Positions 43,659 through 52,450 of a DNA stretch of 64,000 nt are shown here, piece by piece. The notes beneath the pieces were generated by a model that searched no databases, was not told where the DNA came from, and worked only from the letters and a program-made list of their open reading frames with translations. Source of the stretch: JAOUGY01 sp963825585 (GTDB lineage Bacteria; Actinomycetota; Acidimicrobiia; Spongiisociales; ZC4RG35); assembly GCA_963825585.1 (NCBI GenBank), contig CAWGTX010000006.1, positions 186,001 to 250,000 on the forward strand, written 5' to 3'. Numbering within the stretch: position 1 is the first letter of the stretch; each line of letters starts with the position of its first letter. A program made the position numbers and the translations under genes.

Positions 43659-44051
43659 ATGCACCAGGCACACGGAACCTTCGAGGTGGATCTCACACCG
43701 CAACCGCCCGATCCCGGGCTGGCCGATGCCGAGCTGCCACGGCTGGCGATCTCCAAGACCTTCGCCGGTGACCTGGAAGGATCCAGCACCGGTCTCATGA
43801 TCGCCGTCCGCACCGCAGTCGAGGACTCGGCCGGATACGTTGCGATGGAGCGGGTGAGCGGCCTGTTGGGAGGTCGCCGCGGAACGTTCGTGCTGCAGCA
43901 TTCCAGCACCATCGACCGTGGAGCTCCCACCCAAAGCGTGACCGTGGTTCCCGATTCGGCCACCGGTGAACTGGCGGGGCTCATCGGCTCGATGATCATC
44001 TACGTCGGAGACGACGGGCACCGGTACACGTTGGAGTATCAGCTGGGGTGA
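43659..44051 (+). CDS. DUF3224 domain protein
   Basis: A 130-residue protein matching the DUF3224 family, small beta-barrel proteins of unknown role. Features are the start GTFEVDLTPQPPDPG, SKTFAGDLEGSSTGLMI, GGRRGTFVLQHSSTIDRG and GELAGLIGSMIIYVGDDGHRYTLEYQL. No signal peptide or membrane segment. It sits between gmk and repeat array B where other actinobacteria have rpoZ next to gmk, so it looks inserted with or near the repeats. Codon use is like its neighbours. Confidence 0.8.
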   Translation: MHQAHGTFEVDLTPQPPDPGLADAELPRLAISKTFAGDLEGSSTGLMIAVRTAVEDSAGYVAMERVSGLLGGRRGTFVLQHSSTIDRGAPTQSVTVVPDSATGELAGLIGSMIIYVGDDGHRYTLEYQLG

Positions 44052-44885
44052 AGGCGGAAGGCAGAAGCAGAACGCAGAACGCAGAACGCCCGGAAGGTAC
44101 AACGTAGAACGTACAACGTAGAACGTAAGGAACGTGGCAACGGCCGCACTCGAGGACTTTCACACCCTCGGCCAAGCACGAGCCATCTCCTATTCAGCAC
44201 CGGCGGGGGGTCGAAGGGGGGTCGTCCCCCCTGGGCATCAGAACGTCCGGAACGTGGCAACAGCCACACTCGGAGACTCTCACACCCCCGGCCAAGCACG
44301 CGAACAGCGCACCATCCAGTACCGGCGGGGGGTCGAAGGGGGGTCGTCCCCCCTGGGCATCAGAACGTAAGGAACGTGGCGACGGCCATTCGCGAGGGCT
44401 TTGACACCCCCGGCCAAGCACGCGAAGAACGCAGGACCGGTACCGGCGGGGGGTCGAAGGGGGGTCGTCCCCCCTGGGCATCAGAACGTAAGGAACGTGG
44501 CGACCGGCGATTCGTGAGGGCTTTGACACCCCCGGCCAAGCACGCGAAGAACGCAGGACCGGTACCGGCGGGGGGTCGAAGGGGGGTCGTCCCCCCTGGG
44601 CATCAGAACGTACGGAACGTGGCAACGGCCGCATTCGGAGGACTTTCACACCCCCGGCCAAGCACGCGAAGAACGCAGGACCGGTACCGGCGGGGGGTCG
44701 AAGGGGGGTCGTCCCCCCTGGGCATCAGAACGTATGGAACGTGGCGACAGCCACATTCGGAGGACTTTGACACCCCCGGCCAAGCACGCGAAGAACGCAG
44801 GACCGGTACCGGCGGGGGGTCGAAGGGGGGTCGTCCCCCCTGGGCATGACCGGCGGGGGGTCGAAGGGGGGTCGTCCCCCCTGGG
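44052..44885 (-). repeat. Repeat array B: seven core copies, inverted relative to array A
   Basis: The gap between the DUF3224 gene and rpoZ starts with heptads (GCAGAAC, then GTACAAC and GTAGAAC, 44066-44127) and then has six full core units in minus orientation, with cores ending near 44235, 44356, 44478, 44600, 44720 and 44843, plus a seventh short core ending 44885. Period is about 121 bp. The unit at 44371-44478 matches array A 32245-32352 at 107 of 108 positions on the opposite strand. The core is the same G6-TCGT-C6 hairpin. The last core abuts the rpoZ promoter. No gene is present. Confidence 0.92.
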
Positions 44886-44894
44886 TATAACGGC

Positions 44895-44900
44895 TATGAT
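44895..44900 (+). promoter_or_regulatory. Candidate rpoZ promoter -10 TATGAT
   Basis: TATGAT is an excellent -10 and lies 30 nt before the rpoZ ATG, with GAAGGA as a ribosome site in between. The -35 region would lie inside the last repeat core, so repeat copies could influence its use. Confidence 0.55.
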
Positions 44901-44930
44901 TACCCTCTCCCCTTCGAAGGATCTCGTTTC

Positions 44931-45152
44931 ATGAAGCTCGAAGATGTGGTCGACGAGGTCGGCAATCGGTTCGCCACGGTGGTGGTTTCGGCCCGTCGGG
45001 CCCGTCAGATCAATGCCTACTTCCATCAGCTCGGTGGTGGGTACGGTCGTTTCATTCCGCCGCAGGTCCATTCGCTCAGCCGCAAGCCGTTGACGATCGC
45101 CATGGAGGAGATCGCCGAAGGCAAGGTTGCCGTGGAGCGCGAGGAAGTCTGA
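44931..45152 (+). CDS. rpoZ: DNA-directed RNA polymerase subunit omega
   Basis: Small assembly subunit of RNA polymerase, 73 residues. The pattern LEDVVDEVGNRFATVVVSARRARQIN and KPLTIAMEEIAEGKVAVE is typical of the actinobacterial omega. The ATG at 44931 has GAAGGATCTC upstream. The stop overlaps the coaBC ATG (TGATG). Confidence 0.93.
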   Translation: MKLEDVVDEVGNRFATVVVSARRARQINAYFHQLGGGYGRFIPPQVHSLSRKPLTIAMEEIAEGKVAVEREEV

Positions 45153-46348
45153 TGCCTGCCGGCCGGCTCACCGGTCGGCACATCGTGTTGGGCGTTTCCG
45201 GCGGTGTGGCCGCCTACAAGTCCGCCCTACTGGCGCGCCTGCTGGTGGGTGAGGGTGCCGAGGTGCGGACGGTCATGACCCGTTCGGCCACCGAGTTCCT
45301 GGGCCCGGCCACGCTCGCCGCTCTGACCGGTCATTCCGTTGTCACGAGCCTGCTCGGCCAGGTTGGTTCGGTCAGCCCTCATACCGACCTGGGCCGTTGG
45401 GCCGACCTGGTTGTGGTGGCCCCGGCCACCACGGCCACGCTGTCCCGCCTGGCCCACGGGCTCTCGGAGGATGCGCTCAGCGCCACGGTCGTGGCCACGA
45501 GAGCGCCAGTGGTTGTGGCACCGGCTATGCACACGGAGATGTGGGAGCACCCTGCCACTCAACGTTCGATGGGGCTACTCGCCGGCGACGGGGTGACGGT
45601 GGTCGGCCCGGTGTCGGGTGCCTTGGCCGGCGGTGACGAGGGGCCGGGCCGCATGTCGGAGCCCGAGGACATCCTCGAATCGATCATCGACAGGCTGTCG
45701 GCTGGTGTCCTCGACGGTGTGAGCGTGCTCGTCACCGCCGGCGGTACGCGCGAGGCCATCGATCCGGTTCGCTACATCGGCAACCGCTCTTCGGGGAAGA
45801 TGGGTCACGCCATCGCCGAACAGGCCGCCCGCCGGGGTGCAACTGTCACGCTCGTCACCACCTCGTCGATCGAATCGTCCCCCGGCATCGCGCGCATCCA
45901 GGTGGAATCCGCCCAGGAGATGGCCGACGCCGTGGCGACCGTGGATCCTGACGTCGCCATCATGGCAGCGGCCGTGGCCGACTTCAGGCCGGCCCGTTCG
46001 CATGACTCGAAGCTGAGTCGAACCGACGGTCCCCCCGAGATCGTGCTCGAACCCACTCCTGACATCCTGAAGACCGTGGCTGCCCGAGACAAGCGACCGT
46101 TCGTGGTCGGTTTCGCCGCCGAGACCGGCTCCCTCGAACGTGCCGTCGACAAGGCACGCCGCAAAGGTGTCGACTTTCTCGTGGCCAACGATGTCTCCCA
46201 GCCGGACGCCGGCTTCTCCGTCGACACCAACCGTGTGACCATCTGCTGGCCCGACGGCCGCACCGAGCCCTGGCCACTCGGAACCAAGATGGACGTGGCC
46301 GCCCGCATCGTCGACTTGGTTGGTGCCGGGATCGGTGAGAGGCGGTAA
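45152..46348 (+). CDS. coaBC: Bifunctional phosphopantothenoylcysteine decarboxylase/phosphopantothenate-cysteine ligase
   Basis: Two consecutive steps of coenzyme A synthesis. The N-terminal flavoprotein CoaC part has LGVSGGVAAYKSALL, HTDLGRWADLVVVAPATTATL and PAMHTEMWEHPATQ. The CoaB part starts near residue 188 with VLVTAGGTREAIDPVRYIGNRSSG and includes FVVGFAAET and KGVDFLVANDVS. 398 residues, normal. It is coupled to rpoZ and followed after 11 bp by metK. Confidence 0.95.
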   Translation: MPAGRLTGRHIVLGVSGGVAAYKSALLARLLVGEGAEVRTVMTRSATEFLGPATLAALTGHSVVTSLLGQVGSVSPHTDLGRWADLVVVAPATTATLSRLAHGLSEDALSATVVATRAPVVVAPAMHTEMWEHPATQRSMGLLAGDGVTVVGPVSGALAGGDEGPGRMSEPEDILESIIDRLSAGVLDGVSVLVTAGGTREAIDPVRYIGNRSSGKMGHAIAEQAARRGATVTLVTTSSIESSPGIARIQVESAQEMADAVATVDPDVAIMAAAVADFRPARSHDSKLSRTDGPPEIVLEPTPDILKTVAARDKRPFVVGFAAETGSLERAVDKARRKGVDFLVANDVSQPDAGFSVDTNRVTICWPDGRTEPWPLGTKMDVAARIVDLVGAGIGERR

Positions 46349-46351
46349 CGT
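46346..46351 (+). promoter_or_regulatory. Candidate -10 box TAACGT before metK
   Basis: TAACGT uses the coaBC TAA stop and lies 8 nt before the metK ATG. There is no SAM riboswitch in the 11-bp gap. Confidence 0.35.
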
Positions 46352-46359
46352 GCCTCCTC

Positions 46360-47502
46360 ATGACGCACCGACGCTGGTACTTCAGCTCTGAATCGGTCAC
46401 CGAAGGCCACCCCGACAAGATCTGTGACGCCGTTTCGGACGGCGTTCTCGACGCCGCTCTCTCGGGTGATCCGCGGTCGCGTGTCGCCTGTGAAACGATG
46501 GTCACCTCTCGCAGGGCCATCGTGGCCGGTGAGATCACCACCAGCCATCACATCGACATAGAAGAGATCGCCCGATCGGTGATCGCCGGCATCGGCTACA
46601 CCGATTTCGACCCTGAGTTCGATGCCGCCACCCTCACTGTCACCAACCTGGTGCACGAGCAGAGCGCCGACATCGCCCAGGGCGTCGATCAGGACGGAGC
46701 GGGGGACCAGGGCATCATGTTCGGGTATGCCTGCAACGAGACCCCCGAGCTGATGCCGGTCCCGATCCAGCTGGCTCACCGTCTGGCCGAGCGTCTCGCC
46801 GAGGTTCGCAAGGACGGTACCCTTCCGTATCTTCGTCCCGACGGCAAGACCCAGGTGACGGTGCGCTACTCCGGCAACCAGCCGCAGGCGGTCACGAGCC
46901 TGCTCATCTCCTCGCATCACGCCCCCGGCATCGACATCGACACCACCATGCGGGCAGACATGCTCGAGCACGTCATCGGTGCAGTCATCCCCGAGGGCAT
47001 GGTGGAGTCGGACGCCCCGTTCTTCCTCAACCCAACGGGCAAGTTCGAGATCGGTGGCCCCCACGCCGACACCGGCCTCACCGGACGGAAGATAATCGTG
47101 GACACCTACGGAGGCTACGCCCGGCACGGGGGTGGAGCGTTCTCGGGCAAGGACCCGACCAAGGTGGATCGTTCGGCCGCCTACGCCGCCCGGCACGCCG
47201 CCAAGAACGTGGTAGCTGCCGGACTCGCCGACCGGTGTGAGGTTCAACTGGCGTACGCCATCGGCCGTGCAGAGCCGTTCTCGATCCTGGTCGACACCTG
47301 CGGTACGTCCAACGTCGATCCCGATCGTCTCGAGATGGTGGTGTCGGAGGTCTTCGACTTCCGTCCCCGGGCCATCATCGAGCGTCTCGGACTGAGGGCG
47401 CCGATCTACCGGCAGACGGCTGCCTATGGCCACTTCGGCCGGCCGGGCCTCCCGTGGGAGCAGACCGACCACACCGACGTGCTCGCGGCGGCGTTCGACT
47501 GA
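46360..47502 (+). CDS. metK: S-adenosylmethionine synthetase
   Basis: Makes SAM from methionine and ATP. The 380 residues contain SSESVTEGHPDKICDAVSD, GAGDQGIMFGYA, and GGGAFSGKDPTKVDRSAAY, the three classic motifs. SAM is the substrate used by QueA and the methyltransferase elsewhere in the window. The stop overlaps the start of conserved priA sequence. Confidence 0.96.
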   Translation: MTHRRWYFSSESVTEGHPDKICDAVSDGVLDAALSGDPRSRVACETMVTSRRAIVAGEITTSHHIDIEEIARSVIAGIGYTDFDPEFDAATLTVTNLVHEQSADIAQGVDQDGAGDQGIMFGYACNETPELMPVPIQLAHRLAERLAEVRKDGTLPYLRPDGKTQVTVRYSGNQPQAVTSLLISSHHAPGIDIDTTMRADMLEHVIGAVIPEGMVESDAPFFLNPTGKFEIGGPHADTGLTGRKIIVDTYGGYARHGGGAFSGKDPTKVDRSAAYAARHAAKNVVAAGLADRCEVQLAYAIGRAEPFSILVDTCGTSNVDPDRLEMVVSEVFDFRPRAIIERLGLRAPIYRQTAAYGHFGRPGLPWEQTDHTDVLAAAFD

Positions 47503-49259
47503 TCGCTCGAGTCGTCCCGGCCGTTCCCACGTTCTCAGTCGACGAGGGCTTCCGCTACGCCGTCCCGGAGCGATTCGAGCATCGTGTGTCGGTGGGCACG
47601 ATGGTCCGTGTTCCGCTCGGCGGTCGGCGGGTCGCCGGCTATGTGACGTCGTTGGAGGAAGGTGAGACCACCGGTCTCAAGGAACTGGCCGCCGTCTCGG
47701 GGCAAGCACCTGTTTTCGACATTGCGTTGGCCGAGGTCATGCGCTGGGCGGCCCGTCACTATGCGGCCCCCGTCTCGGTCATGCTGGGTCGGTGCGCACC
47801 TCCCAATCTGCCTCCCGCTCCCGGCCGGCCACAGGGGACCCCGGTGCCGGCGGCGGGCGAACATCCGCTGGCGGTGGTGGTCTCGAGTGGGAGGCACCGA
47901 CCCGTGGTGTGGCTCGACTCGGCCGACCCGGCCCGGTGGATACGTCCGGTCGCATCCACGATGCTGTCGTCCGGGCGATCGCTGCTGGTGGTGGTGCCCA
48001 CGGGGGAGGAGGTGCAGTCGATCGCACACGGCCTCGGCGACTTCGGGGATCGCCTGGTAGCGGTCGACCACGAGATGGACGACGCCGCCGTGACGGCGGC
48101 ATGGGGACGGGCGCATCACCATGGTGGGGTGGTGATCGGGACCCCGCGTGTGGCGGCCTGGCATGTCCGGGCACCGGGCGCCTTCGCCGTGGTCGAAGAG
48201 AGCCGTCGGGCGATGAAGGACCGCCAAACGCCCACCGTGCATGTCCGTGACCTGGTGCTGCGTCGCGCCGCCCGCTCCGGCGTGCCGGCTCTGTTCGGCG
48301 GCCCGGCTCCCTCGCTCGAGATCGTGGGACGCGGCGCCGAGGTGCTGCGACCGCCGGGCCGGGTCTGGCCGCTGGTCGAGGTGGTCGATCGACGCGAAGA
48401 CCCTCCGGGGAGTGGACTGCTCTCGGAACGAACCAGGCAGGCGGTTCAGATCGCCGCCAACCAGGGTGGTCCCGTGTTCCTGTTCGCTCATCGGCGGGGA
48501 TACTCGGCCGCCTCTCGGTGCGGGCGATGCCGGGCGTTGCGGCGTTGCCCCGGCTGCGGTTCCCGACCGGACCCCGAACCGACGTGCAGGAGGTGCGGAC
48601 AGCCGCTCGGGCAGTGCGTCGATTGCGGTGGGGCCCGTTTCGAACCCCTGGGTTCCGGCGTGGGTCGGCTCGTCGATGAGGCCCGACGCGTCGTGGGCCG
48701 CGAGCTGGTGGCCGAGCACCCCACCCACCTCCCCGTGACGGTGGGCACCGAGCGGGATCTGACCACGCTCCCGCCCTGCAGGCTGGTGGTGCTGGTTGAT
48801 ATCGACGGGTTGATCCTGGGTGCCGACTATCGGGCCGCCGAGGAGGCGTTCCGGCTCGCCACCCGCTTGGCCGGCCAGGTCGACCCGGGCTCTGGCCGAC
48901 GCCTCATCGTCCAGACCAACGACCCAGAGCAGCCGGTGCTGGTGGCGCTGCGTCGGGCAGATCCCGCCGTGTTCCACGAGTCCGAGCTGGCGGTGCGCCG
49001 GTCGATGGGCTACCCGCCGTACGGCGCACTGATGGTGATCGAGGCCAGAGGTGAGGCAGCAGCGTCCGCCGACCGCGACATCCAATCCATCGCCGGAGAC
49101 GCCACCGTGCTCGGTCCGGCCCCCTCCCAGACCGGTGTCCGCTGGCTCGTCCAGGGCACCGACCTGACCACGTTCAAAACCGCACTTCGTCCAGTCCTGC
49201 AACGACTGAGAGATTCCGGTCTAACGGTCAGGGTGGATGTGGATCCGATCGATCTGTAG
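47454..49259 (+). CDS. priA: Primosomal protein N' (PriA), helicase-inactive actinobacterial form
   Basis: Restart protein related to PriA helicase. The 601-residue protein keeps the N-terminal DNA-binding part (RVVPAVPTFSVDEGFRYAVP) and the zinc cluster of eight cysteines (CGRC, CPGC, CRRC, CVDC), but lacks the Walker A GxGKT, and the DEEH box is replaced by VVEESRRAMK. Loss of the ATPase is known for actinobacterial PriA. GTG 47454 is the first start in frame but lies 49 bp inside metK; conserved sequence begins about 47502, so a start near 47499 (CTG, overlapping the stop) is possible. Confidence 0.85.
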   Translation: MGADRPHRRARGGVRLIARVVPAVPTFSVDEGFRYAVPERFEHRVSVGTMVRVPLGGRRVAGYVTSLEEGETTGLKELAAVSGQAPVFDIALAEVMRWAARHYAAPVSVMLGRCAPPNLPPAPGRPQGTPVPAAGEHPLAVVVSSGRHRPVVWLDSADPARWIRPVASTMLSSGRSLLVVVPTGEEVQSIAHGLGDFGDRLVAVDHEMDDAAVTAAWGRAHHHGGVVIGTPRVAAWHVRAPGAFAVVEESRRAMKDRQTPTVHVRDLVLRRAARSGVPALFGGPAPSLEIVGRGAEVLRPPGRVWPLVEVVDRREDPPGSGLLSERTRQAVQIAANQGGPVFLFAHRRGYSAASRCGRCRALRRCPGCGSRPDPEPTCRRCGQPLGQCVDCGGARFEPLGSGVGRLVDEARRVVGRELVAEHPTHLPVTVGTERDLTTLPPCRLVVLVDIDGLILGADYRAAEEAFRLATRLAGQVDPGSGRRLIVQTNDPEQPVLVALRRADPAVFHESELAVRRSMGYPPYGALMVIEARGEAAASADRDIQSIAGDATVLGPAPSQTGVRWLVQGTDLTTFKTALRPVLQRLRDSGLTVRVDVDPIDL

Positions 49260-49261
49260 AG

Positions 49262-49380
49262 GGCTGCTGGCTGCTGGCTACTGGCTGCTCGCTGCTGGGT
49301 GATCGTGTCCGATGCCTGGCGCAGAACACAGAACAGCCCGGTGCCAGAAGCTAGAAGCCAGTAGCCAGGAGCTAGAAGCC
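49262..49380. repeat. Heptameric repeats between priA and def
   Basis: Left part (49262-49300): CTGGCTG, CTGGCTA, CTCGCTG, CTGGGTG units. Right part (49318-49380): GCAGAAC units then AGAAGCC, AGTAGCC, AGGAGCT units, roughly the reverse complement. They could pair across about 20 bp of other sequence. TAGCTT (49394-49399) before def is a possible -10. Confidence 0.75.
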
Positions 49381-49408
49381 TTCCGTCAGCTGGTAGCTTC
49401 CCTTCGTC

Positions 49409-49921
49409 ATGGCCATCCTTCCCATCCGCACGTTCGGCGACCCGGTGCTCCGGATGAACACTGCCCTCGTCACCGAGATCGACGACGGTGTCCGCAAGCT
49501 GGTCGCTGACATGATCGAGACGATGTACGACGCCCCGGGAGTCGGGCTCGCCGCCACCCAGATCGGGGTGGCGAGGCGGGTGTGCGTGTTCGACACCAAC
49601 GACGGCACCGGTGCTCAGGTTCTGATCAACGGCCGGGTCGTGGAGACCGACGGAGAACTGGTCTACGACGAGGGGTGTCTGTCGGTGCCCGGGTACTGGT
49701 GGGAGATCACCCGGCCCGAGTTCGCCCGGGCCCGGGGCCTCGACCTGGACGGCAACGAGGTCGAGTATTCGGGAACCGGCCTGATGGGCCGGGTGCTGCA
49801 ACACGAGCTCGACCATCTCGACGGAACGCTGCTGATCGAGCGGCTCGAACCGGCGGTGAAGAAGCAGGCGCTGCGGGACCTGCGCAATCAGGCGCTGGGC
49901 CTGGTGGACCTGGGGGAATGA
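49409..49921 (+). CDS. def: Peptide deformylase
   Basis: Removes the N-formyl group from new proteins. The three family motifs are intact: GVGLAATQIG, EGCLSVPG (cysteine metal ligand), and QHELDHLDG (two histidines and the glutamate). 170 residues. The start ATG at 49409 has TAGCTT 9 nt upstream. The stop overlaps the fmt ATG (ATGA), linking formylation and deformylation. Confidence 0.95.
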   Translation: MAILPIRTFGDPVLRMNTALVTEIDDGVRKLVADMIETMYDAPGVGLAATQIGVARRVCVFDTNDGTGAQVLINGRVVETDGELVYDEGCLSVPGYWWEITRPEFARARGLDLDGNEVEYSGTGLMGRVLQHELDHLDGTLLIERLEPAVKKQALRDLRNQALGLVDLGE

Positions 49922-50838
49922 CGGCGGCCGGCCGTCTCCGTGTCGCGTTCCTCGGTACGCCGGACGTTGCGGTTCCGAGCCTTCGGGCACTGGCGTCGAT
50001 CGCCGACGTTCCACTCGTCATTACCCAACCAGACCGTCCCCAGGGCCGTTCGAAGCGCCCCCAGCCACCTCCGGTGAAGGTGGTGGCCGAAGCCATGGGG
50101 CTGGCGGTGGCGCAGCCCGAGCGGTCTGTCGAGATCGCCCCAATGCTCGAGGGGGTGGGGCCGCTCGACGCCGCTGTCCTGGTGGCGTTCGGCCAGCTCA
50201 TCCGTCCGGAAACACTGGCGCTGCCCCGACGCGGGTTTCTGAACGTCCACTTCTCCATCCTGCCCAGGTGGCGTGGTGCGGCGCCGGTGCAGCGGGCGTT
50301 GATGGCGGGAGACCGGCGGGTGGGAGTCACCGTGATGGTGCTCGAGGCCGGTCTCGACACCGGGCCCACGGTGGCCACCTGGTCGACCGCTCCGGGGACG
50401 GTCGAGAACGGCGGCGCGGTGCTAGACCGGCTGTCCCACGGTGGCGCGGCACTGATGGCACAGGTACTCGAGCCCTACGTCGACGGTGTACTCGCAGCGA
50501 CCGCTCAACCCGAAGGGGCCACCCTCGCCGCCAAGATCACCGCTGCCGACCGAGCCGTCGACTGGACCGAGTCGGCCGTCGTCACCTCACGTCGCATCTT
50601 TGCGCTGAGCCCGAGACCCGGCGCCTCCACTCAGTTCCGGGGGCAGCCGTTCAAGATCCTGGCGTCCGAGCCGATCGCGGGAGACGGTGAGCCGGGACTC
50701 ATCGAGGTATCGGATCTCACGGTCGGGACCGGGGACGGTCGACTGCGCTTGGTCGAGGTCCAGCCAGCGGGACGAACCCCGATGACCGCTGCCGACTGGG
50801 CTCGTGGCCTCTCCGGGGAGGCCGGTCGATTCGGGTGA
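49918..50838 (+). CDS. fmt: Methionyl-tRNA formyltransferase
   Basis: Formylates initiator Met-tRNA. From the ATG at 49918 the protein has 306 residues with LRVAFLGTPDVAVPSL at the N-terminus, GFLNVHFSILPRWRGAAPVQ (catalytic Asn and His) and LEAGLDTGP (catalytic Asp). The C-terminal OB fold follows. It overlaps def at the start and rpe at the end (GTGA). rsmB, usual between fmt and rpe in actinobacteria, is missing here. Confidence 0.94.
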   Translation: MTAAGRLRVAFLGTPDVAVPSLRALASIADVPLVITQPDRPQGRSKRPQPPPVKVVAEAMGLAVAQPERSVEIAPMLEGVGPLDAAVLVAFGQLIRPETLALPRRGFLNVHFSILPRWRGAAPVQRALMAGDRRVGVTVMVLEAGLDTGPTVATWSTAPGTVENGGAVLDRLSHGGAALMAQVLEPYVDGVLAATAQPEGATLAAKITAADRAVDWTESAVVTSRRIFALSPRPGASTQFRGQPFKILASEPIAGDGEPGLIEVSDLTVGTGDGRLRLVEVQPAGRTPMTAADWARGLSGEAGRFG

Positions 50839-51527
50839 CAACGGACCGATACACTCGTCCGGTGCAGTACCGAATCGCCCCGTCACTCCTCGCCGCCGAC
50901 TTCGCCCGACTCGGTGAACAGGTCGCCGCCGTGGATGGTGTCGTCGAGATGCTCCATCTCGACATCATGGACGGGCACTTCGTACCCAACATCTCCTTCG
51001 GGATGCCGGTGATCGGCGCCATCCGCCCGCTCACTGGGCTCACGTTCGACTGTCACATCATGACCTCGAACCCCACCGCCTACCTGGCCGAACTGGCCGA
51101 GGTCGGCGCCGACATGGTGACGATTCACGTCGAAGCGGCCACCGACCCCACCCGGGCTGCCAGAATGGCCCGGGAGCTGGGATTGCGTTTCGGGGTGGTG
51201 GTCTCTCCGCCGACGCCCTGGGGTGCCATCGAGCCCTTCGCGGAGTTGTGTGACATGGTGGTGGTGATGTCGGTGCATCCTGGGTTCGGTGGGCAGACCT
51301 TCATGCCCGAGGTTCTCTCCAAGGTCGAAAGCGCCCGGAAATGGGTTGACTCCCACGGTTTGGGGGCCGATATCCAGATCGATGGTGGGATCACAGTCGA
51401 AACCGCGCCCAGTGCACGGGACGCCGGAGCCAACGTGTTCGTGGCGGGCACTGCGGTGTTCGGGGCTGAAGATCCCACCAGTGCCGTGCAACATCTCAGA
51501 TGTGTGATCGAGGGTACCGATGGCTGA
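50835..51527 (+). CDS. rpe: Ribulose-phosphate 3-epimerase
   Basis: Interconverts ribulose-5-P and xylulose-5-P. The 230-residue barrel includes IAPSLLAADFARLGEQ, LHLDIMDGHFVPNISFG (metal ligands), VMSVHPGFGGQ and IQIDGGI. The product pool feeds ribulose-5-P to RibBA just downstream. GTG start overlaps fmt; the last 8 bp overlap the response regulator gene. Confidence 0.94.
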   Translation: MTTDRYTRPVQYRIAPSLLAADFARLGEQVAAVDGVVEMLHLDIMDGHFVPNISFGMPVIGAIRPLTGLTFDCHIMTSNPTAYLAELAEVGADMVTIHVEAATDPTRAARMARELGLRFGVVVSPPTPWGAIEPFAELCDMVVVMSVHPGFGGQTFMPEVLSKVESARKWVDSHGLGADIQIDGGITVETAPSARDAGANVFVAGTAVFGAEDPTSAVQHLRCVIEGTDG

Positions 51528-52449
51528 CAACATCCTGGTGGTCGACGACGACGAGGACATCGCCCGCGTCATTCGCGTCAACCTCCAACTCGAGGGTTAT
51601 GAGGTCCACATGGCCCACGACGGCCAGGAGGCACTCGACAAGGCCCTCGAGGCGCCACCCGACCTGGTGCTGCTCGACATCATGATGCCGCGGATGGACG
51701 GGCTCACGGCGCTCAAGAAGATGCGCAGCCACCCATCGCTCGCCTCGACATCGATCGTCCTCCTCACCGCACGGGGTCTGACCGAAGACCGGGTCAAGGG
51801 TCTCGAGTTGGGCGCCGACGACTACATCACCAAGCCTTTCGACGTGGTCGAGATGCTGGCCAGGGTCAAGGCGGTGTTACGCCGGGCGAAGTCGGCTCGT
51901 GACACCAGCCCGCTCACCGGCCTACCGGGCAACTTCCGGATCGGACAGGAGATCGAGGAGCGCATCGAAACCGATGCCCCGTTCGCACTCGTCTACTGCG
52001 ACCTCGACAACTTCAAGGCCTTCAACGACCACTACGGGTTCATGCGTGGCGACCAGGTCATCAAATATTCGGGTGAGGTGTTGCAGGCGGCCGCCGAGGA
52101 CGTCGGCGACCCCAATGCCTTCGTGGGCCACATCGGCGGCGACGACTTCGTGGCCGTGGTCGTCGGTGATCTGGCGGAGTCGTACTGCAAAGCGGTCATC
52201 GAACGTTTCGACGACGGGGTGCTCGACTTCTACGACACCGCAGATGCGCTTCGTGGCTACATCGAGGTGGTGGACCGACGCGGTGAGCGCTACGCATTCC
52301 CGGTCGTTTCGATGTCGATGGGTGTGGTCACCAACACGGGTCGGCCCATTGCCTCACAATGGGAGGCATCGGCGGTGGCGGTCGAGATGAAGGAATTCGC
52401 CAAGAAGCAACACGGCTCGGCCTTCCGGGTCGACCGCCGCACCGGTTGA
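51520..52449 (+). CDS. Response regulator with REC and GGDEF-like domains
   Basis: Putative diguanylate cyclase or a c-di-GMP-related signal protein. The REC domain (about residues 1-120) has the acidic pocket DDDE, phosphoacceptor D53 in LLDIMMPRMD and K105 in ITKPF. The GGDEF-like domain starts PLTGLPGNF (residue 131), has CDLDNFKAFND, and its signature is GGDDF (206-210) in place of GGDEF or GGEEF. The second D instead of E may weaken catalysis. No kinase gene is nearby. It overlaps rpe by 8 bp and precedes ribD by one base, so it is part of the operon. Confidence 0.85.
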   Translation: MADNILVVDDDEDIARVIRVNLQLEGYEVHMAHDGQEALDKALEAPPDLVLLDIMMPRMDGLTALKKMRSHPSLASTSIVLLTARGLTEDRVKGLELGADDYITKPFDVVEMLARVKAVLRRAKSARDTSPLTGLPGNFRIGQEIEERIETDAPFALVYCDLDNFKAFNDHYGFMRGDQVIKYSGEVLQAAAEDVGDPNAFVGHIGGDDFVAVVVGDLAESYCKAVIERFDDGVLDFYDTADALRGYIEVVDRRGERYAFPVVSMSMGVVTNTGRPIASQWEASAVAVEMKEFAKKQHGSAFRVDRRTG

Positions 52450-52450
52450 C

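Noticed and set aside
44871..44884. G-quadruplex array on the G-rich strand of the cores
   Set aside because: Each core has only two G6 runs close together; four spaced G-tracts in one core are not available, and hairpin pairing with the C6 run competes.
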